Position numbers and translations under genes: made by a program. A DNA stretch of 64,000 nucleotides from Bacteroidota bacterium. GTDB lineage: Bacteria; Bacteroidota; Bacteroidia; UKL13-3. The stretch is taken from positions 62,001 through 126,000 of the forward strand of contig JAIXSO010000013.1 of NCBI GenBank assembly GCA_027484685.1. The letters are read 5' to 3'. This document shows positions 19,301-26,995 of this stretch, one piece after another. Each line of letters starts with the position of its first letter. Position 1 is the stretch's first letter. Under the pieces are notes generated by a model. The model was not told the origin of the DNA. It worked only from the letters and a program-made list of their open reading frames with translations, and made no database searches.

Positions 19301-21245
19301 CACCACCACCAGTGGTGATGGATCGTTCGCAATCAATCACACTACTAGTACTTTACCAGTTTCTGCATCACCTTATACTATTACTTATGCTTACACAGGG
19401 GCTGCAAATGGCTTCTTACAAGCAGCAACTAACGAAACAAGTACAGCTTTAACCGTAAATGCAGCTACCAACAATTGGATAGGTGGAACAGGTACTTGGA
19501 GCACACCAGCAAATTGGAGTTTAAGCAGAGTGCCTAATTCGTTAAACGATAATATTACCATAAGTAGCGGAACTCCCACTATGGATGCTAATTACATTTT
19601 AGGTGCGGGTAGAACTTTAACCATAAGTGGAACAGGCGCATTGGTAATTAGCCCAAGTGGTTCAATAACTATTGCTGGTGCAGCTGATTTTGGAGCAAGA
19701 CCAGTTACAGTGCAATCTGATGCTACAGGAACAGGCTCAATAGGAACTATATCAGGTACTTTAAATAACGCATCAAATGTATCTGTAGAAAGATATATTT
19801 CAGGCGCTGGACGTTATTGGAGATTTTTATCTTCACCAATTCAATCAGCAACAGTGTCTAATTGGATGAGTCAGTTTTATGTCACTGGTCCTTGTACTTT
19901 GGCACCTACTAGTGGTTTAGGAAGTTTAAACGATCAAGGTTGGCATACTTCACAAGCTAATATTGATTATCCTGGTGCATATAATGCATCTACCAACAAT
20001 AGAGCTGTAAGAAACACATCAATCAGACAATATGTAGAAGCAAACGCTACAAGTAGTTCTGCTTCGGGTCTAAATGCAGGTTGGGCTGATGTTGCAACAA
20101 ATACTGCTTTAACTCCAGGTAAAGGTTTCAGAGCTTTTATTAGAGGACCAATAGGCAATACAGGTCAATTAAATGGAACTGTAACAGGGCAGGCAGCGTT
20201 TACCCTTTCTTTAAATGGTACCGTTAATCAGGGTGCTGTAAACGCACCTACTTTAACTTATTCGGGTACTGGTTTAGGTTGGAATTTAGTGGGAAATCCT
20301 TACCCATGCGCTTACAATTGGAGCGACAATGCAACGGTAAAAACTAATATAGTAAATACTGTTCATGTGTTTGATGCAACTTCAAATGGTTACAAAAGTT
20401 ATAATACATCATCAGGTGGAACTTTGTCAAATGGTGTTATTCCTTCAGGTGCAGCATTTTTTGTTCAAGCCACAGGAAGTGGAGCTGCTTTAACCTTTAA
20501 CGAGGCTGCAAAAATTACTGGTACTGCACCAATTGGGGTTCATAAAGGAGCAAAAGCCAATGAATTTTCAATTAAGTATTCAAAAGACACTACTGAAAAT
20601 GATGAGTTTATATTAATGGTAATTGATAATGCTACTTTAAATAGCGATAGTTACGATATTATTAAATTAAGAAACGAAAACTTAAATTTATCTGCTTATG
20701 GAGAGGATAGTACGCAATTAACTTTGTCAGCTATTCCTTCAGTCGTTTCAGAAACAAGGGTAAAATTAAATGTAGAAGCTACAACTATTGGTACTTATAA
20801 TTTTGATTTTAAAAACATGGATAATTTCCAAAACGATATAACAGTTCATTTATTTGATAGATATACTAACAAAACCATTGATGTTAAAAAAAATACCAAA
20901 TACACTTTTGATATGGGTCCAGCTACTAACCAATGGGGTAATAATCGATTTGAGTTGATAATGAATTTAGACAAAACCAATGTAGAAGAATTTAGCTTAT
21001 TAAACAAAACTCACATGTTGGTTTACCCTAACCCTGCTAGTGATGTATTGAATATCAATATTAACAATGCCAATTTCAAAAACTCAGAAATAGCGGTTTA
21101 TAATATATCAGGAATTGAAGTAATAAAAACCAATATGGCTAGCAATAATTCTCAGTTAAATATTGAAAGTTTAAGTAATGGTGTTTATTTTGTAAAAGTA
21201 AGCAACCAAAACGGATTTAATAAAACAGTAAAATTTGTAAAATAG
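16320..21245 (+). CDS. Giant T9SS-exported surface protein with autotransporter-type beta repeats, copy 1
   Basis: The 1641-residue protein has a signal peptide ending near 'YSKSFSQ', then several autotransporter-associated beta-strand repeats ('NNSSYSGVTTLYAGTLTI', 'GTGTLTLSGTATYNGQIQIG', 'NNNYSGTSTINSGAELRL'), a middle beta-rich region, a 'WIGGTGTWSTPANWS' module, and a large C-terminal module beginning near 'VERYISGAGRYWRFLSSPIQ'. It ends with a type A T9SS sorting domain ('LVYPNPASDVLNI' to 'NGFNKTVKFVK'). T9SS tails direct export across the outer membrane and often attachment to the cell surface. Ser/Thr/Asn-rich composition suggests an adhesin or matrix protein (inference). A paralogue sits at 21872, and each is followed by a near-identical small gene. 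Confidence 0.9.
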   Translation: MKKNILKSTLIKGLMFFMFGIGYSKSFSQVREWTNGPGTTSWNTTNWNGSTLGGFYGQLEWRGGGNVTSNNDIGSISQWRLYFIGSKAYTLTGSSVSLFDNSGAFSWILNDATVAQNINLPINFADVGSRYSYITNRSSGSLTFGSGNNIGITGASITALRIAGNNTSASITFNGTISGSRPIDIGRDDANADQVNTRVVFNGNNSSYSGVTTLYAGTLTIPSNSALGSGLLILGNSLSATSTLAITTSTERSQGIQINNTSSASVIDVASGQTFELTGVLSGGATNTTKFGKSGTGTLTLSGTATYNGQIQIGEGSVIANSNTAISTNVTTNARGIDLGLNVGDVSTSNNVSLLANNNFTVGNSIYVASNASNATRTIGLNGSGAATFSNEIYMDGILTIAGGSGSVNLSGRLTNTGGIIASSGIVNLTASNNNYSGTSTINSGAELRLNPSANATFSSQIVLNGGTLSTTSITSTRTFTSSSTLNLNASSTIALGTGNHTLTFANSSAITWNGTTLTITGWGGTAGQTNTNGGKIFVGVGGLTGDQLAKISFLGYPGTPIILGSGELVPQSPLVTFSNTQFTGARNITRGITEVPIYRFEVNVTGVNATLNSLSFTTPVTAADGNSNYVNTDITNFKAFLTTNTIFSNSNQLGSTSPSGKTQQNAGETLINFTSLATTLNVGTTYYIWLTADVLNGAVAGRRIVVNAPTVGITGSVSGTNSATGVQTIEAVATNYYLNVGGSVTTSSNYFTQPNGGGTSMTANSLTYTSNDVILNIPISVTNTGDFTLGNGSKIVVQNGGSLTVGSANTITGTIDVNDGGTLTFNNTNISSTLGTLGSTSTIIYGASGAQAVTTRNYGNLTVSGGNTKTISGAAAVSGTLTINGTVLALGINSLAPNTLTLDGLGTKNGSWGSTAGSATYKNATYFGTTGTGTVTPSINTAATASFSNISTSQSISYGTATVSLSGKVASGAIYPANGETVSVTINGVAQTTTTTSGDGSFAINHTTSTLPVSASPYTITYAYTGAANGFLQAATNETSTALTVNAATNNWIGGTGTWSTPANWSLSRVPNSLNDNITISSGTPTMDANYILGAGRTLTISGTGALVISPSGSITIAGAADFGARPVTVQSDATGTGSIGTISGTLNNASNVSVERYISGAGRYWRFLSSPIQSATVSNWMSQFYVTGPCTLAPTSGLGSLNDQGWHTSQANIDYPGAYNASTNNRAVRNTSIRQYVEANATSSSASGLNAGWADVATNTALTPGKGFRAFIRGPIGNTGQLNGTVTGQAAFTLSLNGTVNQGAVNAPTLTYSGTGLGWNLVGNPYPCAYNWSDNATVKTNIVNTVHVFDATSNGYKSYNTSSGGTLSNGVIPSGAAFFVQATGSGAALTFNEAAKITGTAPIGVHKGAKANEFSIKYSKDTTENDEFILMVIDNATLNSDSYDIIKLRNENLNLSAYGEDSTQLTLSAIPSVVSETRVKLNVEATTIGTYNFDFKNMDNFQNDITVHLFDRYTNKTIDVKKNTKYTFDMGPATNQWGNNRFELIMNLDKTNVEEFSLLNKTHMLVYPNPASDVLNININNANFKNSEIAVYNISGIEVIKTNMASNNSQLNIESLSNGVYFVKVSNQNGFNKTVKFVK

Positions 21246-21297
21246 ACCATAGTAAATAGACCATAGACCATAGAAAGAAAACTATGGTCTATGGTCC
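21246..21297 (+). repeat. Heptad array and 15-bp-arm hairpin after T9SS gene 1
   Basis: From the base after the TAG stop, 7-bp units ACCATAG and TAAATAG repeat in perfect phase. Two ACCATAG units (from 21259) pair with their reverse complement (21282-21296) around an 8-base A-rich loop. The hairpin lies between the giant gene and the small gene and could attenuate transcription or protect mRNA ends. Confidence 0.75.
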
Positions 21298-21321
21298 ATT
21301 AACCAATAACTAATCAAGAAA

Positions 21322-21534
21322 ATGAAAATCTTTAATCAAGCTAAAAGCATGAACATATCAAAATTAATAATGGCAGTAGCCATAGTAGTAGCTGTAAGTT
21401 TTGCAGCTAATGCACAACCGGGTAGCGGTGGAGGAGGATTTGATGATGAGCCTCAAGATGTACCTGTAGATGGAGGTATTGTATTATTAGCAGCGGCAGG
21501 TGCTGCTTATGGGTTTAAAAAAATCAAGAAATAG
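21322..21534 (+). CDS. Small exported protein with C-terminal sorting-signal-like tail, copy 1
   Basis: The 70-residue protein has a signal peptide ending 'SFAANA', giving a mature chain of about 39 residues: Gly-rich start 'QPGSGGGG', acidic 'FDDEPQD', the motif 'VPVDGG', a short hydrophobic helix 'IVLLAAAGAAYG' and a basic end 'FKKIKK'. Motif plus helix plus basic cluster is the architecture of PEP-CTERM-like or LPXTG-like sorting tails, and it resembles the small Bacteroidota proteins annotated as 'PID-CTERM' (from memory). An internal ATG at 21349 is an alternative start that aligns with copy 2. It is paired with a T9SS giant; processing is unknown. Confidence 0.75.
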   Translation: MKIFNQAKSMNISKLIMAVAIVVAVSFAANAQPGSGGGGFDDEPQDVPVDGGIVLLAAAGAAYGFKKIKK

Positions 21535-21871
21535 AGTATATGTTATAATTTTTAGACTGTTGAATATGTTTTATTTATTATAGGAGTAAGGTGGCTAAAG
21601 ATAGTTGTTGCCAAACAGTTTTTAAATAAACTTAAATAGCTGACAGGTTTTTAAACACCTCAACTCTTTTAAAACCGTTATTTTTCGCTTGGAATCCCTA
21701 TCAACTGCTGCTGTTTAGTTGGTTGGAACCCAACCAACGGATAAATTACCTTAAAATTCTAAAAATCACCAATATTAAAAATAATTTTGTACTAAAATAA
21801 AATATCAGCTGTTAAAATAAATAAGTTGTAAAATTAGAAATAGTTAAATAAAATTGTAATAAAATAAAGAT
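21535..21871 (+). other. Spacer between the two T9SS cassettes
   Basis: 337 bases with no plausible gene. It contains a perfect 9-bp-arm hairpin GTTGGTTGG-AAC-CCAACCAAC (21718-21738) without a clear T-run. At the 3' end it has a leader closely matching that of the first T9SS gene: both share TTAAATAAAATTGTA shortly before the ATG, including a TAAAATTG that is one base from the -7 consensus. Confidence 0.6.
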
Positions 21872-24800
21872 ATGGAAAAAAATATACAAAGAAAATTAAA
21901 CAATATCCTTTTTAAAGGATTGATGGTTTTGGTGTTTGGGATAATTGGGAAGGTTAGTTGGGGGCAGAATATATTTTCTGGAGAACCCGTTCAAGTTGTA
22001 GGTCAAATGAATGCATATTCTACTGCAACTTCTTCTAATTCCTCTTACAGAAGGGTTTCAGTAAGTACAGGCACGCCAACAGATGGAAGAGGGCAATGGG
22101 TAAAAACTTATAACGTACAAAGTAGTGGTGGCGATTTCACTCCAAGAAATATGACAGGCGGATCTTCAAATGGATTTCTATTTATTTCTGGACCTTCGAG
22201 TGGTGGAAATTGTGGCGGAAGATACAATAATAGGTGGGTGTTTAGTGGGGTTGGAATATCTAGTGTCGATGCTGTTAATGGTATTTCTCAATATTCAAGT
22301 ACTTGTACAGGAATTGATATGGGGTTAAATATGTCAACGGTAGGAAGATATACTTTTGTTTTTAATGACGTTGGATACACAGGTACTAATGCTAAATTTT
22401 ATGTTGCATACACTTTAAACGCGCCCGTTAATGTTTCTAGAAGTTCACAAACTTTAAATTCAAATAGGTCAGCAAACGTTTCAATAACAACTAATACAAC
22501 ACCTTCTTCAGGAGAAAATGTTTATATAAGATACACAACATCTGCTGATTTTTCAAGTTCTAATTCCAGCGTAATTGTTCAAGCAAGTGGAAGTGGAACT
22601 TCATGGTCTGCAACTATACCACCAGCCACCGCAGCGTCAACTGTAAGGTATTACATTTTTACTTCAACTATTAGTTTGAGTGCATTAAATTCAATGATTG
22701 AAATAGATAAATCTTTATCTGTGCTTAATTTAGATGACAATTCAGGTTCAAACTATACTTACTCATTTAATAATCCTATGACGTCTGTTCGCACTGGTGA
22801 TTTAAACGATCCAGGCACTTTTGGTGTTTCCCAAATTTTTGATGGAGTGAATGTTAATATTGCAACTGGTCATACAATTACTTGTACCGCTAACCAAACT
22901 GTTGGAGCAATATCAATTGCATCCACCGGGAACTTAACCGTTAATGCAAATCAAACTTTACAAATAGCAGGTGGGGTAACTGGTTTAGGAACGTTTAATG
23001 TAAATGGTTTACTACAAATTAACTCAAATGGTTTTACAAATATAGCCCCAACTTATGGATCTTCTTCAACATTGATTTATGCTGCTTCGGGTTTTTATGG
23101 AAGAGGTACTGAATGGAGTGCAATAACTGGAGCTGGATATCCTAATAATGTTCAAATAAATAGTGGTACAACGCTAAATTTAGGAGCAAATTCTGGTACT
23201 GGAACTGCGCGTCAGTGTGCAGGTAACTTAACCATAAATTCTGGTGGTACATTATCGATGAATGAAAGTGGGGCTGTTATGACCGCAGCGCTTACAGTAA
23301 GAGGTAATTTTACAAATAATGGAACCATAACTTTATCTGGTTCTAGTGGTGGAGATTTAATTTTATTTGGAAATTTGGATGATAATGGAACATTTACAGC
23401 TAATCAAAGAGCCATATTTTTTGACGGAAGTAATACACAAACAATAAATTCTACCACTGATCCACTTGATATTGATGTAATGCGTGTTCAAAAAACAGGT
23501 GGGGAAATTGTTGTGGGAACTAATTTATTGGTTGACGAAACCAATGATCCATTTCAAGTAACTACCCCTGCAAGTGTAATAAACTTAAATGGTAGAAATT
23601 TAACAATTGGAAAAGCGGGCACAACTTCTGCCATCTCTATGGTATCTGGTTCTTCTATTAAATGTAACACATCGTCATCAATAAATATTTTTGGAAATGG
23701 AACCCTAGGCACACTAAGATTTGATCCAAGTAATAATACATTGAGAAATTTGACCATAAATAGTGGAACAACAAGATTAGTTACTTTGGGTAATGCCTTA
23801 AACATAGTTGGTGGTTCAACCCCTGGGGTTGTAACAGTTGGTTCTGGTTCTACTTTAAATACTGGTGGCTTTTTAACTTTAAAATCAGATGCAAGTGGAA
23901 CAGCAAGTATTGGTAACTCTGCTGGAACTATTTCAGGAAATGTTACAGTAGAGCGTTACATATCTTCATCAGGTCGCAGATGGAGATTTTTATCAAGTCC
24001 AGTTCAATCAAGAACTATAGCAAATTGGAGAGATCAATTTGCTATTACTGGTCCAGGTACATTAATTGGTACTACAGTTGGAAATTTAAATTCAAATGGA
24101 TGGCACCAAACTTATAATAATATTACAAATGCTACTCCTAATACTACAACTTCTGTAAGATCTTATGTGGAAGCAAACTCAACTTCTGGAAATCTAAACT
24201 TAGGTTGGGCAGATGTTACAACTGGAACAGCTTTATCAGCTGGGCAAGGATTTAGGGCATTTATTAGAGGGCCAATTTCGGGAGTGGCAACTCAATTAGG
24301 GGTTAATGGAAATTCTACAACACAAGATGCATTAACTCTTTCATTAACTGGTTTAATCAACTCGGGTGATATTACTCCACCTGCATCATCTAGAACTTAT
24401 GGAGGTGTTGGACGTGGTTGGAATTTATTAGGAAATCCTTATCCATGTGCATATAATTTCAACGCACATTATGATGCAGCAATTGGAACAGAAATTGCAA
24501 ATATTGATCCTACTGTTTATGCATACAACTCAACAGCAGGAACGCCTGGGTATGTTAGTTATAATGCATCAAGTAATACATCAGCAGGTTTAACTGACGG
24601 AATTATTCCTTCTGGAGCAGGTTTCTTTATACAGGCTACTGGGACACCAACTTTTGTTTTTAAAGAAACGTATAAAACTACAGTTGTACCAGTTTCGCTT
24701 CATAAAACAAATATCAGCAATGTTGAGTTTGGAATTAAATACTCAAAAGATACACTTCAAGGTGATTACATGGTAGTGAAAATGTTTGATGGAGCTACTT

Positions 24801-25423
24801 TAAACAGCGAATTATATGATATTAAAAAACTAAAAAATGAAGATTTAAATTTATCAGCTTATGGCGAAGATACCATTCAATTAACTGCAAGTTGTATTCC
24901 TTTCATTTTCGGTGAAACGCGCATTAAATTAAATGTTGAAGCTGCAGAAGTTGGTTCATACAAATTTGATTTTACCAATATGGATAATTTTGATGCTGGT
25001 GTTAGTGTAACTTTATTAGACAAATACACAAATAAAACCACCAATGTAAAAGCAAATACTCTTTATACCTTTGAAATGGGACCGAATGAAAACCAATGGG
25101 GTAAAAACCGTTTTGAGTTAATTTTAAATGGCAAAGCTACAACTGGTATTAATAATAATATTGATGGTAATTCTTCTATTACTTCTACCAATCTTTCTGT
25201 TTACCCTAACCCTGCTACTGATTTGTTAAACATTAATATTAGCAATGCTAATTTTAAAAATTCAGAAGTGGTGGTTTATAATATATCAGGAGCTGAAGTT
25301 TTAAAAACCAATATGGCTGCTAATAATGCTCAATTAAATATTGAAAGTTTAAGCAATGGTGTTTATTTTGTAAAAGTAAGTAACCAAAACGGATTTAATA
25401 AAACAGTAAAATTTGTAAAGTAG
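21872..25423 (+). CDS. Giant T9SS-exported surface protein, copy 2
   Basis: A 1183-residue paralogue of the 16320 gene. The N-terminus is related ('LFKGLMVLVFGIIGKVSWGQ' signal peptide), the middle differs (no clear autotransporter beta-repeat run; 'ITTNTTPSSGENVYIRY' beta-sandwich-like region), and the C-terminal 450 residues match closely. They share the 'VERYISSSGRRWRFLSSPVQ' module, 'NLLGNPYPCAYNF', 'LNLSAYGED', and a type A T9SS sorting domain ('LSVYPNPATDLLNI' to 'NGFNKTVKFVK'). The final codons are almost identical in DNA to copy 1. The role is inferred to be a surface or secreted structural protein. Confidence 0.9.
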   Translation: MEKNIQRKLNNILFKGLMVLVFGIIGKVSWGQNIFSGEPVQVVGQMNAYSTATSSNSSYRRVSVSTGTPTDGRGQWVKTYNVQSSGGDFTPRNMTGGSSNGFLFISGPSSGGNCGGRYNNRWVFSGVGISSVDAVNGISQYSSTCTGIDMGLNMSTVGRYTFVFNDVGYTGTNAKFYVAYTLNAPVNVSRSSQTLNSNRSANVSITTNTTPSSGENVYIRYTTSADFSSSNSSVIVQASGSGTSWSATIPPATAASTVRYYIFTSTISLSALNSMIEIDKSLSVLNLDDNSGSNYTYSFNNPMTSVRTGDLNDPGTFGVSQIFDGVNVNIATGHTITCTANQTVGAISIASTGNLTVNANQTLQIAGGVTGLGTFNVNGLLQINSNGFTNIAPTYGSSSTLIYAASGFYGRGTEWSAITGAGYPNNVQINSGTTLNLGANSGTGTARQCAGNLTINSGGTLSMNESGAVMTAALTVRGNFTNNGTITLSGSSGGDLILFGNLDDNGTFTANQRAIFFDGSNTQTINSTTDPLDIDVMRVQKTGGEIVVGTNLLVDETNDPFQVTTPASVINLNGRNLTIGKAGTTSAISMVSGSSIKCNTSSSINIFGNGTLGTLRFDPSNNTLRNLTINSGTTRLVTLGNALNIVGGSTPGVVTVGSGSTLNTGGFLTLKSDASGTASIGNSAGTISGNVTVERYISSSGRRWRFLSSPVQSRTIANWRDQFAITGPGTLIGTTVGNLNSNGWHQTYNNITNATPNTTTSVRSYVEANSTSGNLNLGWADVTTGTALSAGQGFRAFIRGPISGVATQLGVNGNSTTQDALTLSLTGLINSGDITPPASSRTYGGVGRGWNLLGNPYPCAYNFNAHYDAAIGTEIANIDPTVYAYNSTAGTPGYVSYNASSNTSAGLTDGIIPSGAGFFIQATGTPTFVFKETYKTTVVPVSLHKTNISNVEFGIKYSKDTLQGDYMVVKMFDGATLNSELYDIKKLKNEDLNLSAYGEDTIQLTASCIPFIFGETRIKLNVEAAEVGSYKFDFTNMDNFDAGVSVTLLDKYTNKTTNVKANTLYTFEMGPNENQWGKNRFELILNGKATTGINNNIDGNSSITSTNLSVYPNPATDLLNINISNANFKNSEVVVYNISGAEVLKTNMAANNAQLNIESLSNGVYFVKVSNQNGFNKTVKFVK

Positions 25424-25451
25424 TTGATTAGTTGATGGTTGTCAGTTGATA
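25424..25451. repeat. Heptad array directly after T9SS gene 2
   Basis: Four 7-bp units begin at the base following the TAG stop: TTGATTA, GTTGATG, GTTGTCA, then GTTGATA. The phase is kept. Confidence 0.6.
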
Positions 25452-25495
25452 GGAAAAAACTGCCAATTATTCAATTTCAACAAACTCAATAAAAT

Positions 25496-25563
25496 GTCAT
25501 TGCGAGGAACGAAGCAATCTAATTGTGATTCCGATTTGTCGGAAGCTTCGTTTCTTGCAATGA
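25496..25563. repeat. REP-like palindromic element
   Basis: The outer arms GTCATTGCGAGGAACGAAGC and GCTTCGTTTCTTGCAATGAC pair with only two G-U type mismatches, around an inner hairpin TTCCGA-TTTG-TCGGAA. The GTCATTGCGAGGAACGAAGC core is a sequence I recall as widespread intergenic repeat DNA in bacteria. It lies between T9SS gene 2 and its small partner gene. Confidence 0.7.
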
Positions 25564-25603
25564 CGAATCAAGAAAACAATTCAACAAAAAAACGATCAAC
25601 AAG

Positions 25604-25792
25604 ATGAAAAACATATCAAAAATAATAATGGCAGTAGCCATAGTAGCTGCAGTTAGTTTTGCAGCTAATGCTCAACCAGGAAGTGGTGGAGGAGGATTTG
25701 ATGATGAGCCTCAAGATGTACCAGTAGATGGCGGAATTGCTTTATTGGCAGTTGCTGGAGCTGCTTACGGATATAAAAAATTGAAAAAGTAA
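25604..25792 (+). CDS. Small exported protein with C-terminal sorting-signal-like tail, copy 2
   Basis: A 62-residue protein nearly identical to the 21322 product from the signal peptide onward. It has the hydrophobic signal 'MAVAIVAAVSFAANA', the mature Gly-rich/acidic segment 'QPGSGGGGFDDEPQDVPVDG' and a hydrophobic stretch, ending 'YGYKKLKK'. The mature part differs from copy 1 at only a few positions, although the partner giant proteins have diverged over most of their length, so the small protein is under strong constraint or was homogenised. It is possibly an inner-membrane-tethered peptide or a substrate of a sorting protease (inference). It ends 18 bases before a strong bidirectional terminator. 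Confidence 0.75.
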   Translation: MKNISKIIMAVAIVAAVSFAANAQPGSGGGGFDDEPQDVPVDGGIALLAVAGAAYGYKKLKK

Positions 25793-25810
25793 AAGCTATT
25801 ACATCAAACA

Positions 25811-25848
25811 AAAAAAGGCGTTGAATTTTTAAATTCAACGCCTTTTTT
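25811..25848. terminator. Bidirectional terminator
   Basis: A perfect hairpin AAGGCGTTGAATTT with its complement is flanked by A6 and T6 runs. It serves the small exported protein gene on the plus strand and the TonB gene on the minus strand. Confidence 0.9.
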
Positions 25849-25864
25849 ATTTTAAATATCATGA

Positions 25865-26737
25865 TTAATCAAATGTGAAACTTACAGTCATTGTTCCAAA
25901 TTGCTCAGCTGGTCCATCAGGTTTTGGTGTAAACTTGGTATCTAATGCTGCTTGCTTGGCCACCTTTAGTTTATCCAAATTTAGTGTAGTAGTCCCACGT
26001 GCTCCTGGTTCTGCTTTTATTACATTTCCTTGCCTATCAACAGTAATATTAACTACCACTATTCCTACATCGTTTGAGTTGGTGGAGATAACAGGTTTTT
26101 TTGCTAATCTACGTCCTCCTAAACTATATTTAAATCCTCCACTTGCAGGGCCACTAGGTCCGTCTCCATCTCCACCAGGTCCGTCTCCCCCGCCTCCTGG
26201 TCCACCATTTCCCGTTCCACCTAAAACACCATCAGGTGTTCCTTCAGGTCGGCCTTCATTTCCTGGTTCTGTGCCACTTCCATAACCTCCAGCTGTATTG
26301 TTGGCATTATTTCTTCTTTTAAACATTGAATTGGGATTGGTTTTAGGCAATTCAACAATGTCTTTAGGTTTTTCAGTTGGCGGTGTAATTACAGGTTTGT
26401 TAGGTTCAGTTTTTTTATCGTTTACTTTAGCTACCACATCTACATCATCATCTGTACTTTGGCTAAGTTCATCAGGAGTTGTTTGGCTTTCCAAAGGTGT
26501 ATAGGTTTCATTTTGCTGAGGATCTTGCACCGGGCTAGTACTTTCACCACCCATGTTTTCTTGACCAAGTAACATAGCTGGGCCCCCGCCATCAGCCCAA
26601 GGTGGATTAGGTGGCACCAAAACAAAAAAGTACAATGCCAAAAATATGGCACCATGAATAAATAGGGTACCTGCTAAACCAACCCAGTTGTGGTTATTTG
26701 ATTGGTTTTGAATATAGTATGTTTGGTTTTGTTGCAT
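25865..26737 (-). CDS. TonB-family energy transducer with Gly/Pro-rich linker
   Basis: The 290-residue protein has a short cytoplasmic N-terminus, one membrane helix (about 20-41, 'AGTLFIHGAIFLALYFFVLV'), a Pro/Glu/Thr-rich then very Gly-rich periplasmic spacer (around 150-190), and a C-terminal domain with 'GIVVVNITVDRQGNVIKAEP' and 'FTPKPDGPAEQFGTMTVSF', the TonB C-terminal fold. It would transmit proton-motive force from ExbB/ExbD to outer-membrane receptors. No exbB/exbD is adjacent. It lacks the classical 'YP' ending motif but matches Bacteroidota TonB-like proteins. Confidence 0.82.
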   Translation of the reverse strand: MQQNQTYYIQNQSNNHNWVGLAGTLFIHGAIFLALYFFVLVPPNPPWADGGGPAMLLGQENMGGESTSPVQDPQQNETYTPLESQTTPDELSQSTDDDVDVVAKVNDKKTEPNKPVITPPTEKPKDIVELPKTNPNSMFKRRNNANNTAGGYGSGTEPGNEGRPEGTPDGVLGGTGNGGPGGGGDGPGGDGDGPSGPASGGFKYSLGGRRLAKKPVISTNSNDVGIVVVNITVDRQGNVIKAEPGARGTTTLNLDKLKVAKQAALDTKFTPKPDGPAEQFGTMTVSFTFD

Positions 26738-26995
26738 ATTATTTGTAAATAATTGTATATAAACTTATATAACAAATTTATAAACGATTTTGTTATGTTT
26801 TTATTGATTAGTAACAAAAAAAATGTTCAATGTATTTATTTCATAACATCCTTTTTAAGTATAATTTTAATAAATAAATTTAAAACTAAATGAAAAAAAT
26901 TGTTTATTGCTAGTTCATTTATTTTATCAAACAAAGATTACAAATCACTATTGTAATTTGATAGCACTTGTTTGAATAAATTTTATTCTAAAAAT

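Noticed and set aside
25875-26504. Plus-strand Pro-rich frames opposite the TonB gene
   Set aside because: They are complements of the Gly-rich linker; the TonB C-terminal domain on the other strand is clear.
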